Assembly (NCBI RefSeq): GCF_016802725.1
Contig: NC_052668.1
Coordinates: 4,942,501-5,006,500 of the forward strand
From: Solenopsis invicta
Lineage: Eukaryota > Arthropoda > Insecta > Hymenoptera > Formicidae
Reading direction: 5' to 3'
DNA length: 64,000 nt
The notes below the pieces were generated by a model that worked only from the letters and a program-made list of their open reading frames with translations, had not been told where the DNA came from and ran no database searches. Below, piece after piece: positions 20,837 through 30,807 of the stretch. The position numbers were made by a program, and so were the translations under genes. The first letter of the stretch is position 1, and every line of letters starts with the position of its first letter.

Positions 20837-21706
20837 GGGGGGAGGACGTAGAGGAAGAAGAAAAAGAGCCCTCCCTTTCCCCGGCCGATCAGCCAGAAGG
20901 TCGTCGCTGCCACCGCCGAGATGGCGGCGAAGAACCGCCACCAACGCAACAATGGCGCACTAACCAAAGGGTTGCCGTCGCCCTCTCTCTCCCATATCGA
21001 CCATATCGGAAGAGGAGGGGAGCGACGCACCTTACGTAGAAGAGGCGGAACCCCCCACCGTTCCTGCTGACGGCCCAGCATACGGGACCCGAAGCAGGAC
21101 GGGGAGGAGGGTGACCGCAGGGACCGTAGCCCCAGAGATGTTGGGCGGAGGAAACCTCCCAACAGGTTTTTCCCCCGCCCTCCTTGAAGCCGGCGGGACC
21201 AGCCCACCTATTTGACATGGAGGGGGAAGGCGCCCAGCGCACCAGCTGGCCGTCCTCCTCTCTGGCCTCGCTGGAAAGGGGGGAGAGTGAGGAGTTCAAC
21301 CTCCCTCACCTCCTCCCCCCTCTGAAAGAAGGAAAACCCGGGGCTTTCCGGCGGGGGCCGGATCCTCGGGTAATACCCCCAAACAAACAGGAGGCGGGGG
21401 AAGGACAGTGTCCTCTTCCCTCGACCTGAGGCTGACAAGGCCTAAAAAGCCCGGCCAGGGGTGCCTACCGTTAAAACGCCCCTGACGAGCCGAGTCGGCC
21501 GTAGGCCAACCGGGTCCGGGAAGAGATCCGGAAGTATGCTGCACGCGTTCCCGGAGCTCCCCCGTAAGGACCAGGACAGGACACCCGGAGAGGTTTTAGT
21601 GGGTAGACCCCCGTCTACACGTCGTCGGCGGAGGAGAGCCCCACATAACTACCAGGCCTTCCCCGAGGCCTGCGGTAACGCATTTCCCCTCTGTTACTAA
21701 AAAAAA

Positions 21707-22486
21707 GGCAATTACAGTGATAAGCTGACAGCTAGAACACTGCTTTTCCTCCCTTTCCCCTCTCTTTTACTTTTTCTCCCGCTCTTTCAAAGCCTCTATC
21801 CCATTCTCATTCTCTTTCTTTTCTTATTTATTTATCAATTTATACTCTAACAATGAAATAATGCTAGAATTGAAAACGATATTTAATTATTTGACGTCTT
21901 GCTTTTAATAATTCTGTACGTGTAAAAAAAATTTTTTTTTAGTCAAAAATAACATATTTAAAATACGTAATTAAAAAATAAAAATGCAGGGTGATAGTGA
22001 AAGAGAGAGAGAGACGAGTTTGATCAAATTTGAACGTGTATACTCACTTATCATTCTACACAGCAATCAGCTTTATCCTTACAAAGACAGAATATCTATA
22101 TTAAACTTAAGATTTTCTTCTTTCTTTTTTAAATCACATCACTTGTCACATTCACTGTAATCATTTTTTTGATCAAAAATTACTAACGCATCACTTTATA
22201 CAAATCACTATCGTCAATTACTATTAGTCACTATTAATCACGCGTGAGAATTGCTTTTTTTACTTGTACAAAATTATTAAAAGAAAGACGTCAAATAATT
22301 AAATATCATTTTTAATTCTAGCATTATTTTAGTGTCAGTGCATGAATTAATAAATAAATAAGAAAAAAATGAGAATGAAAATGGGATAGAGGTTTTGAGA
22401 GAGCGGGAGAGAGAGGGAGAGAAAGAGAGAGGGGCGGGAGGGAGGAAAAGTAGTGTTTGAGTTGTCAGCTGATCATTGCGATTGCC
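21707..22486. mobile_element. Non-autonomous element with ~225-bp inverted arms
   Basis: The arms 21707-21930 and 22262-22486 are inverted repeats. The outer ends are GGCAATTACAGTGATAAGCT and, on the other strand, GGCAATCGCAATGATCAGCT. Inner landmarks ATTTGACGTCTT and CTTTTAATAATT match in both arms. The 330-bp centre is AT-rich with no coding content. The superfamily is unknown to me. The left end directly follows the poly(A) of LINE F and the right end meets unassigned sequence, so no target duplication can be named. The long arms could form a large hairpin. Confidence 0.72.
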
Positions 22487-24812
22487 TCACGTACTCGCCC
22501 ATAACAAACAGTAAATTGTACCGGCCCTGTCTCACCGCTACACGCGCCCGGTTATTGGATAACTATTTTTTGTTATAATTGAAAAACTAAGCTTTGGACA
22601 AATTTTTGCCAAATAAAAAGTTGTTTTAGAATAATCTCAGGAATATGTTTCTTCAAGGGCATAAGGTTATTCTGAATCACCATATATATATATTGCGACG
22701 TACTTTTCCTGCACTCGCCAGGCGCAGGAGAGTACGCCCAATAAAAAAAAGAAAAGGGGGACAAAAGGGGGGCGGTAAACGAAAATTTCTTCAACTTAAT
22801 TAGTAATTGGGCGCCAGGCGCAATCTCTCGCACCACTTCACGTAAAGCGGTAAATACGCGACACGGCAAGACGAATATCGCTGCCCGCGACCTGCTCCGC
22901 AAATAGCAGAGGGGCGTAGTTCTTAAGTGCAGCGGTGAAGGGGAGGGAAACGCAATCCCAACGCCATGGGTAATTTTAACAATAATAAGTAATATGTTTT
23001 AGAATAATCAGAGACACGGTGAACGAGTACAATGAATTTACAAATGTTACGCAGTTGCATGCGATAGTGGACACTCTTAGAATAATCTGGAAGATAGAAA
23101 ATTAACGGACGAGACGGATTAACGCGATCGGTACGGGAATTAACGGAGATTCACTCTCGCTACTCGAAAACGTCCCAAAGAAAATTGAGAGATCACCAAA
23201 TCGCAGAACACAGACGGGACAAAATACGCGGCACAAGAATTACTACGACATGACAACACGCGGCACGACAATGATCATCACGTGAACTTGCACGGCACGA
23301 ATAATACTTTCCTTGCACATAAAATCCGCACGGGCGACACGCCCCCGACGGTAGTACTCACTCGCGACTAATAATCCCGATAATTATCTCGCGGAATTCC
23401 GATCGACCGCGGCCATCGCGGCAACTCCGCGGCGTTGCGAATCTCGCGGAGACCGAACGGTATCGCGTTTCGCCGAGACCGAACCGCGCGAATTCCACGC
23501 ACCAAGCGATCCCGCTATTACAAAAACTCTCCACGACGGGTTCGGTCGGAGTACAATCCTGCTCCGAAATCTCCCGGTACGGTACGGTAGGGTACAATAA
23601 TCTTTAATACTACGGCTTGATACGAGACGACAATTCACAATTACGCGACGATACGCAATTTTACTTAAAAACTAGACGATACGTGTGACTGTCGGTGTTC
23701 GCACCCCGGGAGGGACTTAACGATACTTGAGCTGCGGTCGATCTCTCTCGACGTGTCGCCACTTCGGCACAGTTAATTACTTGCGGGATGCTCCGCTTCC
23801 ATAAGTGCGGTATACGTTATGATTACGGGAAATGCACGGAGATCGACCCTCACTCAAGGACTTAACTTACGATTACCGGAGCGGCGACTTACAATAAAAT
23901 TTCGGCAGGCGGTAGTTTTCGGCTCCTGGGCTGTACCTCTCGTCGCTGGAGCACACACAACAGTGATGAGCCGATCCGCGCTTTCCGGCTCGTTGGGCTC
24001 CGCCGAATTTTCTCGTGTCACAACGTCCCTCTTCGCCGATTTTCGCCGATGATTGGTTCGCGTTCCCACGCGCATCCTTCTCGCTCTTAGCGGTAGTCTT
24101 TCTTGAGCGGTCGGTAGTGCGTCCTTCTCCTTTGCTCCGGTACTCGTAATTTGTCCTTTCGCTTTCTCTCGGTGCTCCGCGCTGTTGTCACGTTGTGTGG
24201 CGACTGCCGCTCTTCTACTCAGCGGTCGGCGGGACGGACGGGACGTTCCGGAATCTTTCTCGACGGTGACGCTCCAAGTTCGAATTCTTTTCCCTGCTGC
24301 GGTTGTCGGGCTGGCCAGGCCTTTGACGGCATTCTCCGGCATGATGGCTCAGCGGCCTGCAGTCCGCTGGTTTTATTTGGAGGCTTCTCCGGCAAGGTTC
24401 GCTACGATAAAGGATGGCGTTAATACTGGCGGTGTTCGGGAAGATAGGCGGTAGTACTGAAATAGGCGGAATCGCGACTTAACTTTCCGGCACGGGTTCG
24501 GCGGCGGTGCGACTCCCGTCGTTCCTTCGGCTTCCTTGTCGACGCCTCTGCTCGGATCTTTGTCGGGCACACACAACTCGCATTGCCGTCCGCTCGGGTC
24601 TCGCCGATTTGGATGCGTCCTAGCGTTCTCAATAAAGTTTATTTTACATTACACAAAATACACGGATAATCAGAATCACAAAGCGGTAAGGCGCGGTAAT
24701 AAAATGGGGCATTTGCGTCCCCTTCTCCCTTTTGGGGGGAGAGAGAGGCGCAGCCCAGGGTAACCTCCACGGCCTTATCGCTCTCCGAGACGGCGCTGCG
24801 GAGCGTCACGTC

Positions 24813-24815
<3 letters not shown>
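22487..24815. other. Unassigned repeat-like sequence ending in an LTR-like terminus
   Basis: I recognise no gene here. On the - strand the right edge begins TGTGACGTGACGC (24815). About 115 bases downstream of this are shared with the + strand repeat starting at 63534. An AATAAA-like segment (AAAATAAACTTTATTGAG, - strand) near 24630 could be a poly(A) signal. Near 22811, also on the - strand, TGGCGCCCAA matches the first ten bases of a tRNA-Lys primer binding site, without the rest. Together this hints at one LTR of about 2 kb followed by a decayed leader. Open frames between 23300 and 24700 have no features I can name. Confidence 0.35.

Positions 24816-24860
<45 letters not shown>
24816..24860. 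repeat. (TA)n microsatellite
   Basis: About 20 TA units separate an LTR-like terminus from a Tc1/mariner-type end. Similar TA tracts flank the other TA-targeting elements at 25361-25408, 27694-27732, 30238-30248 and 61606-61626, in line with insertion into TA. Confidence 0.9.
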
Positions 24861-24863
<3 letters not shown>

Positions 24864-25353
24864 GGTGTCAGGTAACTACCGCCCGTGGTTTCGTGGATTG
24901 ATAGATCCAGTAAAATTGAGCAGAAAAATCCTTTATCATTTTTTAATATTTGCCATAGTTAACGAAAAAAAATTAATAAAGTCTGCGAATAAGCGCGTAT
25001 AACCGCGTGCAAGAACCGCCCGCCGGTCGCCGAGACGTAGGCAGCCGCGGCTGTAGGCGCGGCGCTGTGCGGTGAGGAGGGAAAAGCAGCTACTGCAGTA
25101 GAAAATAAACTTTTTTATAGTGTTTTGGAAAGGTCTCAAGATAAACTACAAGAATATGTAATAAAAAGTAGGTAGTCCCATTAAAAAAATTAGAGGTGTC
25201 TTTCACGTGACCTTCAAACAACTATTCAAGGTCAAATTAATAACATTATCTTATGATCCCCTTGAAACCATACAACTTTTGTCTGAAACATTTTCTTGTA
25301 AAATGCAAGGAAACGGAAATATTTGGGGTGATAGATTCAAATGGCTCACCCTG
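24861..25353. mobile_element. Non-autonomous Tc1/mariner-like element (493 bp)
   Basis: The outer ends are CAGGGTGTCAGG and, on the other strand, CAGGGTGAGCCATT, with TA on both sides. No transposase is present. The right half (GTGTTTTGGAAAGGTCT, then ACCTTCAAACAACTATTCAAG and ACCATACAACTTTTGTC) resembles the terminal repeats of the 2.5-kb element at 27733-30237, so it is probably a short relative. A solitary copy of its right terminus in opposite orientation follows at 25378-25390. Confidence 0.65.
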
Positions 25354-25408
25354 TATACATATATATATATATATATACAGGGTGAGCCATTATATATATA
25401 TATATATA

Positions 25409-26903
25409 CAGGGTGTCCGTCCATAAATGTCCGAGCAAATATCTCGTAACTGGTTGAAGTTAGAAGAAAGTTTAATAAGGAAAATTTACATGGTTTTTAG
25501 TCGGCTACAAAATGCACGTAAAGAAATTTTTTTTACTCGTCACCTTTTTGAGTTATGAAGGTCAATGTAGGTTTTTTAAATGGGTACCTATAATTTTTTT
25601 TGCATATTTACATAGTAGAGGTAATTTTCAATCAAAATTATATTAGGAAAAAAATTGCTACGACGCATCGTTTACGAGATAATCGGCATGCAAAGTATTA
25701 AAGTAATAATTTGGATCGAGTATTGTTGAACAAATTTGGAATATCAAATAGGTTGAGAAAGTAAACATTGTTTTTTCATGAAATATTTATTAACAAATTA
25801 ATTAAGAAATGGTTCGAAATTGTTACCATCATGATCGATACAGCATTCAACGCGTTTTATAATGTTTCTTATTGTTAACTGCAGCATTTCTGTTGTAATA
25901 CTTTCAACAGCTCTAATGATTTTATGTCGTAAATCTTCTTCATTTTCAGGAATAGTTACATAAACAATATCCTTAATATACCCCCAAAGGAAAAAATCGC
26001 AAGGTGTCAAGTCCGGAGATCTCGGTGGCCATCGTACAGGACCATTAGTACCCATCCAACAATTAGGAAATCTATTATTTAAAAAGTTAATTACAGCACG
26101 TGTATTGTGTGCTGGAGCACCATCTTGTTGAAAAATAATATTTCGAAAAACTGATAATGGAAGATCGCGTAAATAATCTGAGAAAGTTGTTTGCAAGAAT
26201 TCCAAGTATTTGTCACCATTAAGATAACCATGGAAAAAGAAAAGTCCGATAATTTTTGTTCCGATGATTCCGCACCATACGTTCACCGAAAATCTGCGTT
26301 GGAAACCTTTATCTCTTTTCGCATGTGGATTCACATCAGACCAAGTATGCACGTTATGTCGATTTTCCATACCACAATTGGAAAAACAAGATTCATCAGA
26401 CCATAATATTTTATTAAGAAAACCAAAGTCAGTGCGATAATTAACTCGAAGCCAGTGGCAGAACATTAATCGGCGATCTGCATCTCCTTCATGTAAAGCT
26501 TGTACTAAATTATCACGAAACGGTTTGAATTTGAATTTTTTTAGTACAGCGTGTACGTAACTTTTCGATGATTCTAAATTACGTGCTACTGTTCTTATGG
26601 ATGTACGTCTGTTTTCAATAAAACTTAATAGCACACTTGTCTCTTTTTCTTCATCTGTTTTGATTGTACGTCGTTGTCTTGTTAGCGATCCTGTTTGACG
26701 CAATTGATCTTCAATTCGTCGAAATGTACGATTATTTGGTATTCTTCGTTCTGGATATTTTTGTTGATAAAGTAATCGTGCTTCATTTTCATTACGCATA
26801 CTTAAATACCAGATCTCGAGCATATCACACTTTTCCGTAATTGTAAACATTGTTCTCACGCGCTCGTATGTAGACGATTGACTAACAGACTCATACTACC
26901 CTG
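25409..26903 (-). mobile_element. Tc1/mariner-superfamily element with intact transposase
   Basis: This is a 1495-bp element. The 3' end (left) starts CAGGGTGTCCGTCCATAAAT, and the 5' end, on the - strand, starts CAGGGTAGTATGAGTC. TA lies at both edges (25407-25408, 26904-26905). The ends share only about six bases, so the terminal repeats are short or eroded. The transposase gene occupies most of it. A deletion derivative of the same family lies head to head at once to the right (26906-27659), making a large fold-back. Confidence 0.82.
25798..26850 (-). CDS. Tc1/mariner-superfamily transposase, apparently intact
   Basis: This is the only long uninterrupted transposon ORF in the window, 350 residues. 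The start is the ATG at 26850 (MFTITEKCDMLEIW); an upstream in-frame GTG at 26859 is not a likely start in an animal gene. Two N-terminal helix-turn-helix-like segments (residues about 5-110) bind the terminal repeats. The catalytic triad is visible: LWSDESCF, FQQDGAPAHNTR and PPRSPDLTPCDFFLWG, with 36 residues between the second and third Asp by my count. The order and the WGYIKD continuation fit the IS630-Tc1-mariner superfamily. The product would cut and paste the element at TA sites in the nucleus. Whether it is expressed cannot be seen. Confidence 0.85.
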   Translation of the reverse strand: MFTITEKCDMLEIWYLSMRNENEARLLYQQKYPERRIPNNRTFRRIEDQLRQTGSLTRQRRTIKTDEEKETSVLLSFIENRRTSIRTVARNLESSKSYVHAVLKKFKFKPFRDNLVQALHEGDADRRLMFCHWLRVNYRTDFGFLNKILWSDESCFSNCGMENRHNVHTWSDVNPHAKRDKGFQRRFSVNVWCGIIGTKIIGLFFFHGYLNGDKYLEFLQTTFSDYLRDLPLSVFRNIIFQQDGAPAHNTRAVINFLNNRFPNCWMGTNGPVRWPPRSPDLTPCDFFLWGYIKDIVYVTIPENEEDLRHKIIRAVESITTEMLQLTIRNIIKRVECCIDHDGNNFEPFLN

Positions 26904-26905
26904 TA

Positions 26906-27659
26906 ATTCATATTACGTGCTATACAAATACTTTATTTACAAATCAAACAGTCGTGTATTTTGAAAAGTTGAAGGTCAGCAATCCTGTTCGATATAACAG
27001 ACTTCATACGAGCGCGTGAGAACAATGTTTACAATTACGGAAAAGTGTGATATGCTCGAGATGTGGTATTACAACAGAAGTTGGGGGTATATTAAGGATA
27101 TTGTTTATGCAACTATTCCTGAAAATGAAGAAGATTTACGACATAAAATCACTAGAGCTGTTGAAAGTATTACAACAGAAATGCTGCAGTTAACAATAAG
27201 AAACATTATAAAACGCGTTGAATGCTGTATCGATCATGATGGTAACAATTTCGAACCATTTCTTAATTAATTTGTTAATAAATATTTCATGAAAAAACAA
27301 TGTTTACTTTCTCAACCTATTTGATATTCCAAATTTGTTCAACAATACTCGATCCAAATTATTACTTTAATACTTTGCATGCCGATTATCTCGTAAACGA
27401 TGCGTCGTAGCAATTTTTTTCCTAATATAATTTTGATTGAAAATTACCTCTACTATGTAAATATGCAAAAAAAATTATAGGTACCCATTTAAAAAACCTA
27501 CATTGACCTTCATAACTCAAAAAGGTGACGAGTAAAAAAAATTTCTTTACGTGCATTTTGTAGCCGACTAAAAACCATGTAAATTTTCCTTATTAAACTT
27601 TCTTCTAACTTCAACCAGTTACGAGATATTTGCTCGGACATTTATGGACGGATACCCTG
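26906..27659 (+). mobile_element. Deletion derivative of the same transposon, head to head
   Basis: From about 27010 to 27659 this is the mirror image of the 25409-26876 element minus its middle. The right terminus is the complement of CAGGGTATCCGTCCATAAAT, followed by TA (27660-27661). The exact left edge is unclear, because 26906-27009 is not an obvious copy of the other 5' end. About 770 bp of transposase coding sequence are missing. Confidence 0.75.
27025..27270 (+). pseudogene. Transposase remnant, internal deletion
   Basis: The ATG at 27025 gives MFTITEKCDMLEMWYYNRSW, i.e. the first dozen codons of the intact relative, fused to its last 70 residues (WGYIKDIVYATIPENEEDL ... DGNNFEPFLN). 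All three catalytic residues are lost. The frame stays open across the deletion, giving an 81-residue product of doubtful meaning. Confidence 0.8.
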
Positions 27660-27670
27660 TATATATATAA

Positions 27671-27689
27671 GCAGGAAAAACTGTCACGT

Positions 27690-27693
<4 letters not shown>
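27671..27693 (-). repeat. Inverted 23-bp copy of an LTR start
   Basis: 27671-27693 is the exact reverse complement of 30249-30271, the start of the long LTR on the right. The two copies flank the 27733-30237 transposon and its TA tracts. Only 23 bp are shared on this side, then TA repeats follow. Confidence 0.75.
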
Positions 27694-27735
<42 letters not shown>

Positions 27736-28469
27736 GGTGTTTCAGACCACACGTACACCCCTTTTCTCTTCGCAGGATTAGGACCAATCAAAAATATGTT
27801 CAGACGAAAGTTGTAGGGTTTCAAAAGATCTATTCAATGATCTTATCAGTTTGACCTTGGATGGCGTCGCCAAGGTCAGATCGAAATCACATTAAGTTTT
27901 TTAAATAAAACACCCTATTTTTGATTCCAGAATCTAATAGCTGGTGTCAAGACCTTTCCAAAACACTACAAGAAAGTTTATTTTCGTTGACTACTTTCCG
28001 AGTTGTGCGGCTTGAAAGTTACACTACCGCCAACACCATGTAAACAACAATATAAAATCAAGCGTTACGCAGAAAGCCGTGCAGCCGACACAAAGAAAGT
28101 AAACACGCGAGCCGGGCCAACAAAAACAGATCATGAAAAATCGTGAAAGTTAGCTGTCGCGACCGTAGATAGTCACATACATATGTATGTCATAATATTA
28201 TGTAATTACATTATTACTTTAACGGTAGCACACGAGCAATAACGAGCGCGGCTTTCTGCGTAACGATGTCTAACTCGTGATTTTATACATATTGTTATTT
28301 GCATAGGATGTAGTAGAGATGTATTCACCACAACGCTATTGTGACTCAACTCAACACGAGTGACAATAACTCTCTCAAACTTGTCACCTACGTCTTCAAT
28401 AACCGTCATATCAGTATCAATCGCGCAACAAAAATCCGACCCTCTTTATTAGTCTAGGTTTATTTAGCC

Positions 28470-29531
28470 ATGTCCTATTCCAATGAAGAAGCATATGATA
28501 TGCTGCTAATTTTAGGTGAGTGTCGAGGTACATTCATTGCAGCGGAAAGATTGTGGCGGGAACGTTATCCTGATCGGACTCCTCACTCGCGAAATGTTTT
28601 TTCACGTTTGGCTAAACGAATCAAAATTAAAGGTGTCGTTCAGCCTCAACATAACAAAGGTACACAAATTCGTCGTCCGATTATGGATGAAAGAACAGTG
28701 GAAATTCTTGCATCGACAGAATTGAACCCTTATGATTCTTTAAGACGACGAGAACAAGATTCTGGTGTTAGTAAAATCAGTGTTTGGCGCATTCTAAAAA
28801 ATAACAAATTTCACCCTTACAGAATGTCTGTTCATCAAGCGTTGAATTATAACGATATTAGACAGAGACTTGTATTTTGCAACTTTATAAGACAGCAACC
28901 ACTTGATTTCCACTTGAAAATTTTATTTTCTGACGAATGTACACTTAAAAGTGATGGATCTGTTAATACTTGGAACTCTCGTTATTGGGCACAAAATAAT
29001 CCTCACTGGTTGAGAGAAGTAGATCATCAAACCATTTGGAAAGTCAATGTTTGGTGTGGAATTATTGGAAGTCAAATCATAGGTCCTGTTTTCTTTGACG
29101 AAAATCTAAACGGTGATAGATATTCCGCCTTGATAATGACAGATCTTCCTGTCTTACTAGAAAATATTCCTCTGCAATTGCGCCTGAACATGTGGTTCCA
29201 ACAAGATGCATGTCCGTCTCATACATCGAGAGTTGCTCGTGCGGCATTAAATACTATGTTCCCCGACAAGTGGATAGGCAAATACGGTCCAATCAATTAT
29301 CCACCCCGATCACCAGATCTCACCGTCCTTGATTATTATTTCTGGGGAAGGATAAAAAACTTGGTCTATCATGAACGTCCGACTACGAGGGATAATATGA
29401 TTCGTAGAATAAGTCAAGCAATTCGATCCTTACGTGCCGAGGAAATTCTTTGAGCAACCAATGAATTTCAAAATAGAGTTGATGCTTGCATCGCAGAGAA
29501 TGGTGCTCACTTTGAACATTTAGTCGCTTAA
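28470..29531 (+). pseudogene. Tc1/mariner-superfamily transposase, one premature stop
   Basis: The ATG at 28470 (MSYSNEEAYDMLLILGEC) opens a frame whose only break is a TGA at 29451-29453. The same frame then continues for 25 residues (NEFQNRVDACIAENGAHFE) to a TAA at 29529-29531, so the full protein would be about 353 residues, like the one at 25798-26850. Catalytic sites: LFSDECTL, FQQDACPSHTSR and PPRSPDLTVLDYYFWG, again 36 residues between the second and third Asp. N-terminal helix-turn-helix regions are present. The stop removes only the end of the protein, so residual activity is not excluded. Confidence 0.85.
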
Positions 29532-29556
29532 CAAAACATACACTCATTCATTCCCG

Positions 29557-29679
29557 AACGTGAGAGGCAAGGGGACTCACGTGAATCAAGCACCCCAAAC
29601 GTGAGAGGCAAGGGGACTCACGTGAATCAAGCACCCCAAACGTGAGAGGCAAGGGGACTCACGTGAATCAAGCACCCCA
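29557..29679 (+). repeat. Three tandem copies of a 41-bp unit
   Basis: The units at 29557, 29598 and 29639 are identical by eye (starting AACGTGAGAGGCAAGGGG). Each contains ACGTGAG and CTCACGT as an inverted pair around a 12-base loop, so each could fold into a hairpin. They lie between the transposase stop and the right terminal repeat, a place where subterminal binding sites could lie. Confidence 0.9.
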
Positions 29680-30802
29680 ATGGGATAAAATTCTCGTCAC
29701 GTCCACGTCGTTCATTCTGGATAATGCTAAGCACGGGAAAATGCATACAGTCAATCTGGACATGATTGATCATCAAACATAATCAATCCAGTTAATAAAC
29801 AAAAGCAGAGTATATAAAACTTTGACTCCCCTTTTCCTCCCCCATACACATACGCATGCACGTATGCACACACCCACACACAAGATTAAATCCGACTAAG
29901 TAACTACCACATGGTACATCTTGAGTAATGCTGATGCTGGCGGTAGTGTAACTTTCAAGCCGCACAACTCGGAAAGTAGTCAACGAAAATAAACATTCTT
30001 ATAGTGTTTTGGAAAGGTCTTGACACCAGCTATTAGATTATGGAATCAAAAATAGGATGTTCCATTTAAAAAACTTAATGTGATTTCGATCTGACCTTGG
30101 CGACGCCATCCAAGGTCAAACTGATAAGATCATTGAAAAGATCTTTTGAAACCCTACAACTTTCGTCGGAACATATTTTTGATTGGTCCTAATCCTGCGA
30201 AGAGAAAAGGGGTGTACGGGTGGTCTGAAACACCCTGTATATATATATAGTAACGTGACAGTTTTTCCTGCTTCACCACTTTGTCCGTCCGCCTACGCAA
30301 AGCGTAGAGGTGCATATACAACCCGGCCGCACGTTAAGCGACAGAGCGAGATCTCCGGCGGAACTGAATCGCGTATATGATTTTATTTATTTATTCGCGG
30401 CTTATTTTCATGTTAAATCGGGCGCCACGACAAACGTTGTTAAGAAGCAGCAGCAACGAGAGATATCAATTGCAGCGAGAAGAAGTGGGAACGATTGTCC
30501 AGGGCCGGCAAGGTTGAAATCGCTGACGAAACATCGGAAAGGCCGAGTGTGGCAAAAAATAGGCGCCGCGCAAGAAAGGCTTGCGAGATACACAGAGGTT
30601 GGGCAGGCTGGAGCGGACGAACGGCTGGGATAGGGGCCGGAATCCGGCTGGCCACCCTAAAAAAATATTGGCGGAGGATCATCACATGACAAGTATGCGG
30701 CTGCCGTCCACGGAAACGGCGAGAGCGGCAAAGAATTCGGATGCCAAAGGAGAACGTACAATACCTGCGGAGACCCGTCACTGGACGGCCGTTGATAGGC
30801 CG

Positions 30803-30807
30803 CGCCG
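30803..30807. repeat. 5-bp target duplication of Transib-like element 1
   Basis: CGCCG at 30803-30807 faces CGTCG at 31867-31871, four of five bases equal and GC-rich, as is usual for Transib insertions. Confidence 0.6.

Larger units (their letters stand above)
9641..21706 (+). mobile_element. R1-clade non-LTR retrotransposon F (5' truncated, holds D)
   Basis: This is a LINE copy in two pieces, 9641-11093 and 18936-21706, separated by element D. The coding sequence breaks at the LGKVVDTL / LFPTRGRD point of ORF2 and resumes there, with a diverged 15-bp duplication at the join, so the two pieces were one element. The left edge lies in the gag C-terminus, next to the gypsy pol. The right edge is a 3' UTR ending in eight A at 21699-21706. 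No target duplication links the two outer ends. The left neighbour (gypsy) does not continue on the right, which points to a later rearrangement or deletion. Confidence 0.82.
27733..30237 (+). mobile_element. Tc1/mariner-like element with ~300-bp terminal inverted repeats
   Basis: This is a 2505-bp element. The terminal inverted repeats at 27733-28035 and 29935-30237 start CAGGGTGTTTCAGACCAC (right copy CAGGGTGTTTCAGACCAC on the other strand) and run in parallel through GTGTTTTGGAAAGGTCTTGA and GAGTTGTGCGGCTTGAAAGT. TA flanks both sides. Inside are a transposase gene with one stop (28470-29531), a small inverted repeat (28063-28079 / 28249-28265), and three copies of a 41-bp unit (29557-29679). 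Terminal repeats of this length are unusual for the superfamily, where about 30 bp is common. Confidence 0.85.

Noticed and set aside
23358..24632. Several overlapping frames of 60-160 codons
   Set aside because: Both strands are open to the same extent, with no motifs; explained by base composition.
29557..29679. CRISPR-like array
   Set aside because: Three directly adjoining identical 41-bp units without spacers, inside a eukaryotic transposon.
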